A DNA stretch of 49,023 bases from an uncultured Chloroflexota bacterium (GCA_937879875.1 CALFMN010000161.1:1-49023); one strand, 5' to 3'; shown: positions 36,209 to 45,086, numbered from the stretch's first letter. The notes: generated by a model from the sequence alone, not told the origin. A program made the numbers and translations.

Positions 36209-37498
36209 TTACAGTCGCAGCGCGGCTTCCAGCTTGTGCGTGTCGAGCGTGGGTCCGACCGCGGCGAGGGCGAGGTTGTCCGGGCGAAAGACCTTGGTGG
36301 CGATTCGCTGCACGTCCTCGGCGGTCACGCTCCTGAGGCCGTCCACGATCACCTGCACGGGCTCGATCTTGTTGACCATCAGCAGGTTCTCGCCCGTGCG
36401 TTGCGCCAGGGCCATCGAGCTTTCGAGTCCGAGCCGGAAGCTGCCGGCAGCATAATCTCGTGCCTTGGTCAGCTCGGCTTTGCCCACGGGCTTGTCCACG
36501 AGCTTCTTCAGCTCCGCCATGATCACCTTGACCGCCTTGACCGAGTTCTCCGGGCTGACGCCGGCTGAAACCGAGAAAGCGCCGGTATCCATGTAGCGTG
36601 CGGTCGAGGCGCCGACCGAGTAGGCGAGGCCGCGCTTCTCGCGCACCTCGCGGAAGAGGCGTGAGCTCATGCCGCGGCCGAGTACGTTGGTGAGAATGGT
36701 GAGGGCAAACCGATCGGGGTCTTCACGCCGAATGCCGCGCATGCCGATCGCAAGGTTCGCCTGCGCCAGGTCGCGCTGATCGACCTGCATGCGCTCGGCA
36801 CCCAGGTCGGGCGCGGCCGGCGGCACGCAGGGCACATCCCGGCCATCCGCTGTCCCCCAGCATTTCTGCGCCAGCTCCATTACCTGATCATGCGTCACGT
36901 TGCCCGCCACGCTGAGCACCATGTTGTTCGGCACGTACCAGGTGTCCAGATGATCGCGCAGATCCTGCCTGGTGATGCCGCCCACGATCTCAAGCGTGCC
37001 CGCGATGCTCCAACCGATCGGCTGGTCGCCGTAGACGGCCTTCGAGAGCAACTCGCCCACCCAGGCGCCTGGCTGGTCGTGCGTGCGGCGGATCTCCTGC
37101 TGCACCACGGTGCGTTCGCGCTCGACCTCAACCTGCTCGAGCAGCGAGTGCTGCACCATGTCGGCGACGACATCCATCGCCAGGGGCAGCATCTCGTACG
37201 GCACCTGATTCCAGTAGCACGTCAGCTCTTTGGTAGTGTAGGCGTTGAGCACGCCACCGGCGCCCTCGATCTGGCCGGCGATGATCGTGGCGTTCGGGCG
37301 GCGCGAGGTGCCCTTGAAGAGCATGTGTTCCATGAAATGTGACACGCCGTTGACGCGCAGCGCTTCGGCACGTGAGCCCACGCCCACGAATACGTTGACG
37401 CTGGCGGACTGCGCCGTCGGGATCGGCGTTGTGACGACGCGGAGCCGGTTCGGTAAGGTCGAGATCTGCCAGGGTTCAGCACCCTCGCTCGCCGCCAT
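36209..37498 (-). CDS. M16 family zinc peptidase
   Basis: This is a 429-aa insulinase/processing-peptidase-like enzyme. The inverted zinc motif HFMEH (His54, Glu57, His58) is followed by Glu135 in the VVQQEIRR helix. RGMSSRLFREVREKRGLAYSV is the signature of the second, non-catalytic domain. ATG 37498 gives the expected N-terminus (ISTLPNRLRVV). It is a close match to the YmxG/PqqL group of single-chain bacterial members. The target is unknown. Confidence 0.92.
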   Translation of the reverse strand: MAASEGAEPWQISTLPNRLRVVTTPIPTAQSASVNVFVGVGSRAEALRVNGVSHFMEHMLFKGTSRRPNATIIAGQIEGAGGVLNAYTTKELTCYWNQVPYEMLPLAMDVVADMVQHSLLEQVEVERERTVVQQEIRRTHDQPGAWVGELLSKAVYGDQPIGWSIAGTLEIVGGITRQDLRDHLDTWYVPNNMVLSVAGNVTHDQVMELAQKCWGTADGRDVPCVPPAAPDLGAERMQVDQRDLAQANLAIGMRGIRREDPDRFALTILTNVLGRGMSSRLFREVREKRGLAYSVGASTARYMDTGAFSVSAGVSPENSVKAVKVIMAELKKLVDKPVGKAELTKARDYAAGSFRLGLESSMALAQRTGENLLMVNKIEPVQVIVDGLRSVTAEDVQRIATKVFRPDNLALAAVGPTLDTHKLEAALRL

Positions 37499-37709
37499 CC
37501 TGCCCCCCGCTGTACGCGCACGATCAAACGGCGCCCCGGCGGCCGGAAGCCGCAGCGCAGGGCGCCCGCCGAGAGTATAGGCAGCGCCCGAATGGCGGGT
37601 CAAGACGACGTACGGGCGCTGAGCCGCTGGACGATGGCAGTTCATACGTGCAATAACGCCGCCTGCGACCGATCATGAGTGCGGCCGGGCAGACGGCCTG
37701 AGGGGCGCG

Positions 37710-38597
37710 GTGAAGACAGCCTGGAGGCTCGCCAAAACGTCCGCCCTCGCCTACGCGAAGGATAAGGCGAGTTCCTTCGCGGCCGCGATCGCGTATCACA
37801 CGCTGCTCTCGATCTTTCCTCTCTCGCTCTTTGTCATCGGCGTTGCCGGCTACTTCATGACGAAAGGACAGCGCAACGCGCTGGTCAAAGACCTCGCGCA
37901 GGCGCTCGGCGGCAGTTCCAGCGCGAACATCGAGCGGCAGATACGCCTCGTCACCAATGGCCGGGCGGGGATCAGCATCTTCGGCCTGGCGGTCGCGCTG
38001 TGGTCGGCCAGCGCCATCTTCGGTTCACTGCGCACCGGCTTGAACGCGGTCTGGAAGTACGAGCGACGCCGCTCGTGGCTCACCGGCAAGGCACAGGATC
38101 TGATCGCGGTGTTCGGTTTCGGGCTGCTGCTGTCGATCGCCTTTGCCGGCACGTTCGTGCTGACGCTGCTCTCAGCGATCGCCCACCGCCTGCCGGGGGC
38201 GCGGCTCGGCGATCTCGCCACGCTCGGTTTCAGCGCGCTGTTCTTCCTCCTGCCCTTCGCCGTCAGCTTCTTCACCTTCGGCGTGCTCTACGTCGTCACC
38301 TCGCCGCCGAGCGTCCATTGGCGGCGGGTGTGGCCCGGCGCATTGGTGGGCGCCGTGGGCTTTCAGGCGCTCAACCTCGGTTTCAGCGTCTACGTACGCT
38401 CCTACGGCCGTTTTGACAAGGTCTACGGCTCGCTCGGCGCAGTGATCGCCTTTCTGTTCTATGCCTATTTGCTGGGCAGCCTGATGCTCTTCGGCGGCGA
38501 GGTTGCGCATCAGTACGCGCTGCTGCGGGCGCCGTCAGCAGAATCGTCACTTCCCGCCGCCGACGCGCTGGTATTCGTGCCGCGTCCCCGCGTCTGA
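37710..38597 (+). CDS. YihY/BrkB family membrane protein
   Basis: This is a 295-aa integral membrane protein with about six helices. KASSFAAAIAYHTLLSIFPLSLFVI, the NAVWKYERRRSW loop and YGSLGAVIAFLFYAYLLGSLMLFGGE are signatures of the YihY/UPF0761 family. The family was once called RNase BN but is not one. The start is GTG. Its function is unknown. Confidence 0.9.
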   Translation: MKTAWRLAKTSALAYAKDKASSFAAAIAYHTLLSIFPLSLFVIGVAGYFMTKGQRNALVKDLAQALGGSSSANIERQIRLVTNGRAGISIFGLAVALWSASAIFGSLRTGLNAVWKYERRRSWLTGKAQDLIAVFGFGLLLSIAFAGTFVLTLLSAIAHRLPGARLGDLATLGFSALFFLLPFAVSFFTFGVLYVVTSPPSVHWRRVWPGALVGAVGFQALNLGFSVYVRSYGRFDKVYGSLGAVIAFLFYAYLLGSLMLFGGEVAHQYALLRAPSAESSLPAADALVFVPRPRV

Positions 38598-38638
38598 CCC
38601 CTGGTACTCTGCCCCGTGGTTGGGATGCGCAGACAATC

Positions 38639-38664
38639 CGCGGGTGAGCATCGTCCCACCCGCG
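38639..38664. terminator. Possible terminator hairpin after the YihY gene
   Basis: CGCGGGTG (38639-38646) and CACCCGCG (38657-38664) form a perfect 8-bp stem with a 10-nt loop. It lies 41 bp after the stop. There is no T tract, so the call is tentative. Confidence 0.3.
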
Positions 38665-38710
38665 CTCGCCGCCCGTTGGAGTAGACCGCAGGCGGGTGCC
38701 ACAGGTTCTT

Positions 38711-38741
38711 TTGTCCAGCCTGCAGGCGGGCGTGCTATGAT
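38711..38741 (+). promoter_or_regulatory. Promoter of the NarL-type regulator
   Basis: TATGAT at 38736-38741 is a good -10 box. TTGTCC at 38711-38716 lies 19 bp upstream, slightly far for a -35 box. The ATG is 38 bp after the -10. Confidence 0.45.
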
Positions 38742-38779
38742 CGCGCCACGCCGACACGTCCGTGTTGAGGAGAATGGCG

Positions 38780-39520
38780 ATGCCTTCGACGCCCGTACGC
38801 TATATGGTCGTCGATGACCATACGCTGTTCCGCAATGGCCTGGTCAGCCTGCTGCAGCAGTTCGATGACATGCAGCTCGTGGGTGAGGCGAGCGGCGGCG
38901 CCGAGGCGGTCGAACAGGCGAAGAAAACCGCGCCCCAGGTCGTGCTGATGGATATCAGCATGCCGGGCATGACGGGCACCGACGCCACGCGCGCGATCCT
39001 CGAGCAGTCGCCGGAGACGGCAATCTGCATTCTTACCGTGTCCGAGCAGGATGAGGATCTCTTCTCCGCCGTGCGTGCCGGCGCCCGCGGCTATCTGCTG
39101 AAGGACACGGAACTGAACGCGCTGCACGACGCGATCAGAGTGCTGGCCGAGGGCGGCACCTCGATTACGCCGGCGCTCGCTACCCGCCTGCTCGAAGAGT
39201 TCGCGCGCGCCAGCCCACCGCCGCGCGCCAGCGGTCCGGGTCTCGACCAGCTCACCACGCGCGAGCGCGAGATTCTTGAGTACGTGGCCGCCGGCTGGCG
39301 CAACCAGGAGATCGCCGATCACCTGCAGATCGCCGTCAACACCGTGAAGGTGCATCTGCGCAATATTCTTGAGAAACTGGATCTGCGCAATCGCCAGCAG
39401 GCGGCGGCGTTCGCGGCGCAGGAAGGGCTCGTCGGTCCTCCGCCCGCCGGTCGCCACGCCGGCGCCGATGACGAAAGCGGCGAACAGCAAGACGGCGGCA
39501 CGGCGCGCACTCGCCGCTGA
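38780..39520 (+). CDS. NarL/FixJ-type response regulator
   Basis: This is a 246-aa two-component output protein. The receiver (about 5-125) has the phosphoacceptor Asp58 in VVLMDISMPGM, and LLKD. The LuxR-type HTH (about 155-215; LTTREREILEYVAAGWRNQEI ... VNTVKVHLRNIL) binds DNA. A polar low-complexity tail follows. ATG 38780 is 7 bp after GAGGAG. No histidine kinase is encoded nearby, so its partner is elsewhere. Confidence 0.9.
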   Translation: MPSTPVRYMVVDDHTLFRNGLVSLLQQFDDMQLVGEASGGAEAVEQAKKTAPQVVLMDISMPGMTGTDATRAILEQSPETAICILTVSEQDEDLFSAVRAGARGYLLKDTELNALHDAIRVLAEGGTSITPALATRLLEEFARASPPPRASGPGLDQLTTREREILEYVAAGWRNQEIADHLQIAVNTVKVHLRNILEKLDLRNRQQAAAFAAQEGLVGPPPAGRHAGADDESGEQQDGGTARTRR

Positions 39521-39548
39521 TCGTCTCGCCCGATGGAGCCCTGTCCCG

Positions 39549-40544
39549 ATGCGTGTCCTGGGAATCGAAACCTCATGCGACGAGTCGGCGGCGGCGATCG
39601 TCGAAGACGGCCACCGTATCCTCGCCAACACCGTGGCGACGCAGATCGATGTCCACCGCCGTTACGGCGGCGTGGTGCCCGAGGTTGCCTCGCGCCAGCA
39701 TCTGCAAACGATCATGCCGGTCGTCGAGACCGCGCTGCACCTTGCCGGCTGCGGCTGGGATGCGATCGACGGGATCGCCGTGACGCACGGCCCAGGCCTC
39801 GCCGGCTCGCTGCTGATCGGCGTGAACGCGGCCAAGGCGCTCGCCTTCGCGCGGCGCAAGCCGCTCGTGGGCCTCAACCATCTCGAATCGCACATCTACG
39901 CCAACTGGCTGGACACGGACACGCCGACCGAGCCGCCGGTCTTTCCGGCGCTCTGCCTCGTCGTCTCCGGCGGCCACACCGATCTGATCGTGATGGACGG
40001 CCACGGCCGCTATCGCCGCCTCGGCCGCACCGTGGACGACGCGGCCGGCGAGGCGTTCGACAAAGTGGCGCGGCTGCTGGACCTGGGCTTTCCCGGCGGC
40101 CCGGCGATCGAGAAGATCGCCGCAACCGTGCAGAAGCGGGATCTGGAGCTGCCGCGCGCCTGGCTGCCGGGAACCTACAACTTCAGCTTCAGCGGCCTGA
40201 AGACCGCCGTGTTGAACCTGAGCCGCCGGCCTGAGCACCCCGACACGCCGGCGGTTGCGGCAGCCTTTCAGGAGTCGGTGATCGACGTGCTCTGCGCCAA
40301 GACCGTGCGCGCGGCCCGCGAGTTGGATGTTCGCCAGATCCTCGTCGCCGGCGGTGTGGCGGCGAACGGTGCGCTGCGCCGCGAGCTGACCGCGCGGGCG
40401 CCCGTGCCAGTGCGCGTGCCGCCGCCGAAGTATTGCACCGACAACGCCGCGATGGTCGCGGCCTGCGGCTACTTCCACTTCCGCACCGGCGAACGCAGCC
40501 CGCTCACTCTCGATGTCGAGCCCAGCCTTGCCTTCGCCAGCTAG
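39549..40544 (+). CDS. tsaD: tRNA N6-adenosine threonylcarbamoyltransferase TsaD
   Basis: TsaD (331 aa) transfers the threonylcarbamoyl group onto A37 of ANN-decoding tRNAs, with TsaB and TsaE elsewhere. The metal-binding His111 and His115 lie in NHLESHIYAN. GIETSCDESAAAIV, VTHGPGLAGSL, VSGGHTDLI and AGGVAANGALR are present. The ATG at 39549 fits the family start. Upstream codons overlap the regulator gene. Confidence 0.95.
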   Translation: MRVLGIETSCDESAAAIVEDGHRILANTVATQIDVHRRYGGVVPEVASRQHLQTIMPVVETALHLAGCGWDAIDGIAVTHGPGLAGSLLIGVNAAKALAFARRKPLVGLNHLESHIYANWLDTDTPTEPPVFPALCLVVSGGHTDLIVMDGHGRYRRLGRTVDDAAGEAFDKVARLLDLGFPGGPAIEKIAATVQKRDLELPRAWLPGTYNFSFSGLKTAVLNLSRRPEHPDTPAVAAAFQESVIDVLCAKTVRAARELDVRQILVAGGVAANGALRRELTARAPVPVRVPPPKYCTDNAAMVAACGYFHFRTGERSPLTLDVEPSLAFAS

Positions 40545-40779
40545 CCGCCCGCTGCGCTACCAGCGCTGGACTAGCTGCCGCCACTGCGGTCTGCCCTACG
40601 CGCTGCGCCACGCCGCGCCGCGCCGCGGCCACGGCTGCTCCGTCGCCTCCGGCTGCCTGGTGATCATGCCGTTTCGACGTTGCCCCGCCTGCGACGCGAC
40701 GGTGCACGAGGTGTGCCCGGACGAGGCGCTCTCGATCTGCCCGGCCGAGCAGGGGCCAGCGCGGCGGTCGGCGCCGTGA
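40513..40779 (+). CDS. Small zinc-ribbon-like protein
   Basis: This possible 88-aa product overlaps the tsaD 3' end by 32 bp. It contains CRHCG, CPAC and CPDE segments spaced as in a zinc ribbon, preceded by a Pro/Ser-rich N-terminus that may not be translated. No family is recognised. The overlap and weak start lower confidence. Confidence 0.45.
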   Translation: MSSPALPSPASRPLRYQRWTSCRHCGLPYALRHAAPRRGHGCSVASGCLVIMPFRRCPACDATVHEVCPDEALSICPAEQGPARRSAP

Positions 40780-40836
40780 ACGACAGCGGCCGGGCCGGCT
40801 GAGGCTCGTCCGGCGACACGAACAGGATGCCGCAAC

Positions 40837-41223
40837 GTGTATGAACGCCGTGTGATCGCCCGGCGCCGCTTCGAAAGCATGGTGCGGCGCGCCGTGCGCA
40901 GCATCCCGGCCGAGCTTGCCGAGCGGCTGGAAAACGTCGATATTGTGGTCAAAACGCGGCCTTCGCCGGCCCAGCTCAGCGCCGGGCGCGTACCGGATGG
41001 GCATACGCTGCTTGGCCTCTATGTCGGCACCGATCTGACCCGCCGCGGCGGCGAATACACCTTTGCGATGCCCGACCGCATCTTCATCTTTCAGGAGCCG
41101 CTCGAGCGGCTCGCACGCGGCGAGGACGAGCTGACCGCTCGTATTCGCCAGACGGTGCTGCACGAGATCGCGCACCACTTCGGCATCAGCGACGCCCGCC
41201 TGCATGAAATCGATCGGTACTGA
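40837..41223 (+). CDS. Zincin-like metallopeptidase family protein
   Basis: This is a 128-aa protein of the short metallopeptidase (DUF1025/MMCAP2) group. The zinc motif is HEIAHHFG (His109, Glu110, His113), followed by the third-ligand region DARLHEI. The GTG start at 40837 has only a weak SD. The family is common in Chloroflexota and Actinobacteria. No substrate is known. Confidence 0.82.
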   Translation: MYERRVIARRRFESMVRRAVRSIPAELAERLENVDIVVKTRPSPAQLSAGRVPDGHTLLGLYVGTDLTRRGGEYTFAMPDRIFIFQEPLERLARGEDELTARIRQTVLHEIAHHFGISDARLHEIDRY

Positions 41224-41312
41224 GCGTGAGATTCCCCAACGGCAAACCGCGGTCCTGCGTGCTTGCACCGGGCGTGCTGGGCGGGTAGCGAAACCGGGAA
41301 TAGGGCACAACG

Positions 41313-41945
41313 ATGGGCGTGCGCGACTGGGTTGGCCGCTGGTTCGGCGACTACGAGCAGACGCCGCATGGTCCGGCGGCCTGGTCGCCGGGGCCGGGCC
41401 GGCCGCGTCCGCATACGATTCTCTACTGGGCGCTGGCGATTTGGACCGGTTTGAACGCGCTCGCTCTGCTGTTTTCGCAGGGCAATGTTACGAAGGCGCT
41501 GGCCGGCGGTCTGAACGACCACGCGGGCCAGCATTTGCTCGGCGTGCAATTTCTGCTGCTGGCGATCGTCTACGGCGCGATCGCCCGCCGGCCCGGCTGG
41601 CTGGAGTGGCTGCCGCTGGTCGCCGAATGGCTGATCGCGGCCGTGCTTGCCTACGACTGGCTCGCGGGTCACCGAAACTTCGGCGCCACGGCGGTAGCGA
41701 TGCTCATGGCGCTGGCCTTCGCCCTGCTGCTGGCGGGCTTCCGCCTGGCCGGCGAGACGACGATTCACACGCAGATCACCGCGCCGGGATCGCAGGGCTC
41801 GTTCGGCGGCGCCGTGCACGGCGACACGCCGACGGAGCGGCTGTCGCGCCGCGCGGACACGCCGGCCTCAGAGCCGACGGCCGAGCCGGCCACGCCTTCG
41901 CGCAAGCCCGACGACAACCCTGACGACCGCGTGCTCGGAGCCTGA
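41313..41945 (+). CDS. Membrane protein of unknown function
   Basis: This 210-aa protein has four hydrophobic segments (about 35-55, 72-90, 97-115, 122-142) and a charged cytosolic N-terminus. A disordered tail rich in Thr, Pro, Ser and Asp follows (about 160-210). No family is recognised. It converges on phoU. Confidence 0.6.
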   Translation: MGVRDWVGRWFGDYEQTPHGPAAWSPGPGRPRPHTILYWALAIWTGLNALALLFSQGNVTKALAGGLNDHAGQHLLGVQFLLLAIVYGAIARRPGWLEWLPLVAEWLIAAVLAYDWLAGHRNFGATAVAMLMALAFALLLAGFRLAGETTIHTQITAPGSQGSFGGAVHGDTPTERLSRRADTPASEPTAEPATPSRKPDDNPDDRVLGA

Positions 41946-41984
41946 GCGCGGCTCCCGCTCTCCCGGTCATCTGCGATCTGCGAT

Positions 41985-42650
41985 TCAGTACCGTGAGACG
42001 TTGAGCTCGTCCATGCGGCCGGTGACGAGGAAGACGACGCGTTCGGCGATGTTTGTTGCGCGGTCGGCGATGCGCTCCAGATTGTGCGCTGTCCACAGGT
42101 GATAGGTCAGCGGCGTGATCGCGGCCGGCTCAAGGATCATCTTGTTGATCGTCACGGCATAGACGGTATCGTACAGCGCGTCTACCTCATCGTCGCGCAT
42201 GCAGACGGCCCGCGCCGCGTCCATATCGTGATTCACAAACGCGGTCAGGCTGTCGTGCAGCATCGTGCGCGCCTTGGCAGCCATCTCGGGAATGTGGCCG
42301 AAGTCCTGCCCGTACGCTTCGCCCACCATCAGCAGACAGATGCGGCCGATGCCTTCGGCGTGATCGGCCATGCGCTCCAGATCAGAGATGATGTTTAGCA
42401 CGGCGACCAGGGCGCGCAGGTCGGTTGCCAGCGGCTGCTGCGTCGCCATCACGTGAATGCATTGCTCTTCGATAGCAAAGCGCCGGTGGTTGATACGCGG
42501 GTCGTCTTCGATCACGCGCCGCGCAAGCTCGACATCGCGGCGCAGAAGCGCGTCAACGGCGCCCTCGATCGCCTTCTCGGTCATGCTGCCAAGCACCAGA
42601 ACCTCGTCCTGGATCTGCTGCAGCTCGCGCTCAAACAGCGTACGCACCAT
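41985..42650 (-). CDS. phoU: Phosphate signalling complex protein PhoU
   Basis: PhoU (221 aa) is an all-helical protein of two three-helix bundles that links the Pst transporter to the PhoR-PhoB system. FERELQQIQDEVL, HHRRFAIEEQCIHVMA-like ligands and DLRALVAVLNIISDLERMADHAEGI are present, as are the mirrored repeat NLERIADRATNIAE and a C-terminal MDELNV. ATG 42650 has GAGG upstream. Pst genes are absent, but a PhoB-type regulator lies upstream on the same strand. Confidence 0.93.
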   Translation of the reverse strand: MVRTLFERELQQIQDEVLVLGSMTEKAIEGAVDALLRRDVELARRVIEDDPRINHRRFAIEEQCIHVMATQQPLATDLRALVAVLNIISDLERMADHAEGIGRICLLMVGEAYGQDFGHIPEMAAKARTMLHDSLTAFVNHDMDAARAVCMRDDEVDALYDTVYAVTINKMILEPAAITPLTYHLWTAHNLERIADRATNIAERVVFLVTGRMDELNVSRY

Positions 42651-43060
42651 CGCGCTACCTCAACGGTTCGGGCGGCACTCCAGACCCGTGTGCAGTGCCG
42701 AGATTGTCTGCCACGTCCATTCCAGCGCCGCGACCATCGCCCGCCGTCCACTCCTGCCTGGCGATCGATGCAAGAGAGGCGGCCGTCGCCGCGGCGTGGC
42801 CGCGGGGCAATGCGCGGTGACGGTGTGCTGCATCGTAAGCCCCGCTGCCAGCAATGGGAACACCAGACGGCGTAGATCAACGCCGGCGCGCTGCCTGTGA
42901 GGGCAGCGCTTCAACCGGAAGGCGAGACCGCGGCGTTCGGCAACGACGATTGTGCGCACCGGCTGCCGCCCGCGGCGCCCTGGCAGATGGTTTCAAAAGC
43001 GGCGGTCAGACGCCGTTGCATGCCCAGGAACGGGATCGCAAGCCGCTTTTGAAACTATAT
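42651..43060. other. 410-bp gap between phoU and the PhoB-type regulator
   Basis: No gene is convincing here. Frames on either strand are shadows with no family. It holds the inverted repeat at 42990-43055 and the phoU SD at its left edge. No clear tandem Pho box is visible. Confidence 0.5.
42990..43055 (-). terminator. 14-bp inverted repeat downstream of the response regulator
   Basis: GTTTCAAAAGCGGC (42990-43003) and GCCGCTTTTGAAAC (43042-43055) are perfect complements around a 38-nt loop. It begins 5 bp after the regulator's stop on the minus strand. It may end the transcript, but the A/T-rich outer stem is unusual for this genome, so a mobile-element footprint is also possible. Confidence 0.4.
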
Positions 43061-43783
43061 CTAATAGCGCAGGCAGTAGCCGACCTGGCGCACCGTGTGC
43101 AGCAGCACGGGGTTGCTCGGATCGTCTTCTACCTTCTCGCGCAGCATGCGCATGTGGACGTCCACGGTGCGCGGCTCGCCTTCGAAGTCGTGGCCCCAGA
43201 CGCGTTCGAGCAGCATGTCGCGTGTGAATACCTGGCCGGGGTTGCGCGCGAGAAACAGCAGCAGGTCGAACTCGCGACGGCGCAACTCGATCGGCGCGCC
43301 GCGACGCAGCACCTGGCGCTGCCGCGGCAGGATCTGGAGTGGCCCGGCCACGATTGGCCGATCCTCCATGCTGCCGATGCCCGAACCGGCCCGGCGCAGC
43401 AGCGCCCGTACCCGCGCCACCAGCTCGCGCATGCCGAACGGCTTGGGGATGTAGTCGTCGGCGCCGAGCTCGAGCCCGCGTACCTTGTCGGCTTCGCTGC
43501 CTTTCGCCGTAAGCATGATGATCGGCAGGTTCGAAACCCGGCGGATCGCCCGGCAGATCTCCAGCCCGCTCATGCCCGGCAGCATGATATCGAGCAAGAC
43601 CAGGTCGACGTCCTGATCGCGGAAGACGTCGAGCGCCCCACGGCCATCCGGCGCCCAGTGCACGCGGTAGCCCTCGCGTTGCAGCGCCACGCGCACGGCC
43701 AGCGCCAGTGTACTTTCGTCCTCGACCAGCAGGATCGACGCGGCGCGGACTTCGGCGGCCGGCTCGGGGGCGATAGCCGTCAC
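43061..43783 (-). CDS. OmpR/PhoB-type response regulator
   Basis: This is a 240-aa regulator. The receiver domain (about 16-130) has Glu21-Asp22 and the phosphoacceptor Asp65 in VLLDIMLPGM, then the KPFGMRELVARV helix. The C-terminal winged helix (about 145-240) has LRRREFDLLLFLARNPGQVFTRDMLLERVWG and RTVDVHMRMLREK. The start is GTG. It is near phoU, so a phosphate-response role is plausible but not proved. No kinase is adjacent. Confidence 0.9.
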   Translation of the reverse strand: MTAIAPEPAAEVRAASILLVEDESTLALAVRVALQREGYRVHWAPDGRGALDVFRDQDVDLVLLDIMLPGMSGLEICRAIRRVSNLPIIMLTAKGSEADKVRGLELGADDYIPKPFGMRELVARVRALLRRAGSGIGSMEDRPIVAGPLQILPRQRQVLRRGAPIELRRREFDLLLFLARNPGQVFTRDMLLERVWGHDFEGEPRTVDVHMRMLREKVEDDPSNPVLLHTVRQVGYCLRY

Positions 43784-43790
43784 GGCGCGG

Positions 43791-44069
43791 CTACTCCGGC
43801 ATGCCTGGCGGAAACGCCATGTTCAGCCGCTGCAAGGGATCGTCGCCTTTGACGTTGTCCACCGCGTCCAGCTCCCGCTCGATGCGCGGATCGAGCTGTT
43901 CCAGCTGCGTCTTGAGCGAGCGGTGGTAGGCAAACGCGGAGAGGAGCCGTTCGGAGCGAGCGCCGCAGGCTGGGCAGAGCGGCAGCGCTTCGCCGTCCGC
44001 CGCCATGCGGCGCGCGAACTGGCTGAAGCGATTGGCGCAGACGGTGCAGCGATACTCGTAAACAGGCAT
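43791..44069 (-). CDS. FmdB-family zinc-ribbon protein
   Basis: This 92-aa protein has the family N-terminus MPVYEYRCTVC and a single zinc ribbon made by Cys8/Cys11 and Cys32/Cys35 (CPAC). A coiled helical tail follows (HRSLKTQLEQLDPRIERELD). It is a putative regulatory protein of unknown target. It lies 7 bp before the response regulator and is probably cotranscribed. Confidence 0.82.
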   Translation of the reverse strand: MPVYEYRCTVCANRFSQFARRMAADGEALPLCPACGARSERLLSAFAYHRSLKTQLEQLDPRIERELDAVDNVKGDDPLQRLNMAFPPGMPE

Positions 44070-44089
44070 AGGTGCAGCGCTCGCCCGGC

Positions 44090-44554
44090 TCAGGAGCGGG
44101 CGATGGCGGACATCTTCTCGACGCAACTCGGGCAGAAGACGACGCTGCTGCCGTTGGCCGGTGCGCTCGTTTCGGCGCCGCAGGCCATGCAGTTCGCGAT
44201 GTAGGCGCCGGGGGCGCTGCCGCCGTCGAAGGAGCGGGCGGAGATGCTCGCATCGCCGCCGCGATCGTAGTCGTCCCGCCGGCCGCGCGGCCGGCCGGAG
44301 CGGTTGTTGGCGCTGCCGCGGCTGGGAGCGCCCTGGGCGCGCGGCCCGGCGTAGGTCGGGTTGGCGGAGCGAGCGCCCGCGCCTGCAGGGACCGCATCGC
44401 CACGCTGCGCGCGGCGTGCGGCGCGGCACGACGGGCAGCGCTTGGGCTCGTTGCTGAAGCCTTTCGAGGCGTGAAACTCCTGGTCACGCGCGCTGAAGAC
44501 GAACGTTGTCTTGCACTCTACGCAGGTAAGGTTCTTGTCAGAATACGTCGTCAC
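44090..44554 (-). CDS. Zinc-ribbon domain protein (probable)
   Basis: This 154-aa protein starts with the common zinc-binding domain DKNLTCVECKTTFVF ... FHASKGFSNEPKRCPSC. A Gly/Arg/Ser-rich linker follows, then a second Cys pair near the C-terminus (CMAC, CPSC). The GTG start has GGAGG at 8 bp. The linker resembles RNA-binding, disordered regions. It sits upstream of the FmdB-like gene in the same orientation. Confidence 0.8.
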   Translation of the reverse strand: MTTYSDKNLTCVECKTTFVFSARDQEFHASKGFSNEPKRCPSCRAARRAQRGDAVPAGAGARSANPTYAGPRAQGAPSRGSANNRSGRPRGRRDDYDRGGDASISARSFDGGSAPGAYIANCMACGAETSAPANGSSVVFCPSCVEKMSAIARS

Positions 44555-44736
44555 TCGACGGCCTCCTGGAGCGAGTCTCGGTCATGTGGTCATCGAGTGG
44601 GCGGCGGACGTGGCGCGATTTGACGCGTCGCGCGGCGCGATGCCGGAACCCGTTTCCCGCACGAGCGTAGCACACGCCGACGATGCGTCCAACCCCTGTG
44701 CGATTCTGCACAATCCCACTTGCGGCGCGGCGCGTC

Positions 44737-44742
44737 TACAAT
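44737..44742 (+). promoter_or_regulatory. Possible -10 box of the small gene at 44781
   Basis: TACAAT lies 38 bp before the ATG. No standard -35 box is found at 16-18 bp. It is the third TACAAT-only candidate in the window. Confidence 0.3.
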
Positions 44743-44780
44743 GTCAGCCGGCACGCGCCAACTGGCGGCCGGGAGCTGAT

Positions 44781-45086
44781 ATGCCGGTATCGGTACGCGG
44801 CATCGATCGGGAGCTGCGCCGGCGCCTGCACGCCGCCGGCCGGGATGGCCTCGCCGAGCGGGCGCTCGACCGTGTTGCCCTCACCGACGACGGCAGCACG
44901 ATCTACGTTCACATCTTCATGCGGCCGGATTGGCCGCACTTCCGCGCCGGCGACGCCTATCCGCTCGCCTTCGCCGACCATCCGGAGCTGCAAACGCTGG
45001 CGCAGTGGCGCAGCTTCCTGCGCGAAGCGCACCTGCTGCTGCGCGACGACTTCGGCCGCATCGTGCAGTGGCTGGAGGGGCGGTAG
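44781..45086 (+). CDS. Small hypothetical protein
   Basis: This is a 101-aa protein, starting at an ATG with GGGAG upstream. It begins VSVRGIDRELRRRLHAAGRDGLAE and continues with a beta-like TIYVHIFMRPDWPHFRAGD and a C-terminal helix. No family is recognised and it has no membrane segment. A mobile element begins 6 bp after its stop. Confidence 0.55.
   Translation: MPVSVRGIDRELRRRLHAAGRDGLAERALDRVALTDDGSTIYVHIFMRPDWPHFRAGDAYPLAFADHPELQTLAQWRSFLREAHLLLRDDFGRIVQWLEGR

Noticed and set aside
42653..42960. Small open frames in the phoU-regulator gap
   Set aside because: They overlap each other on both strands, have no SD and are rich in Arg, as expected for shadows.
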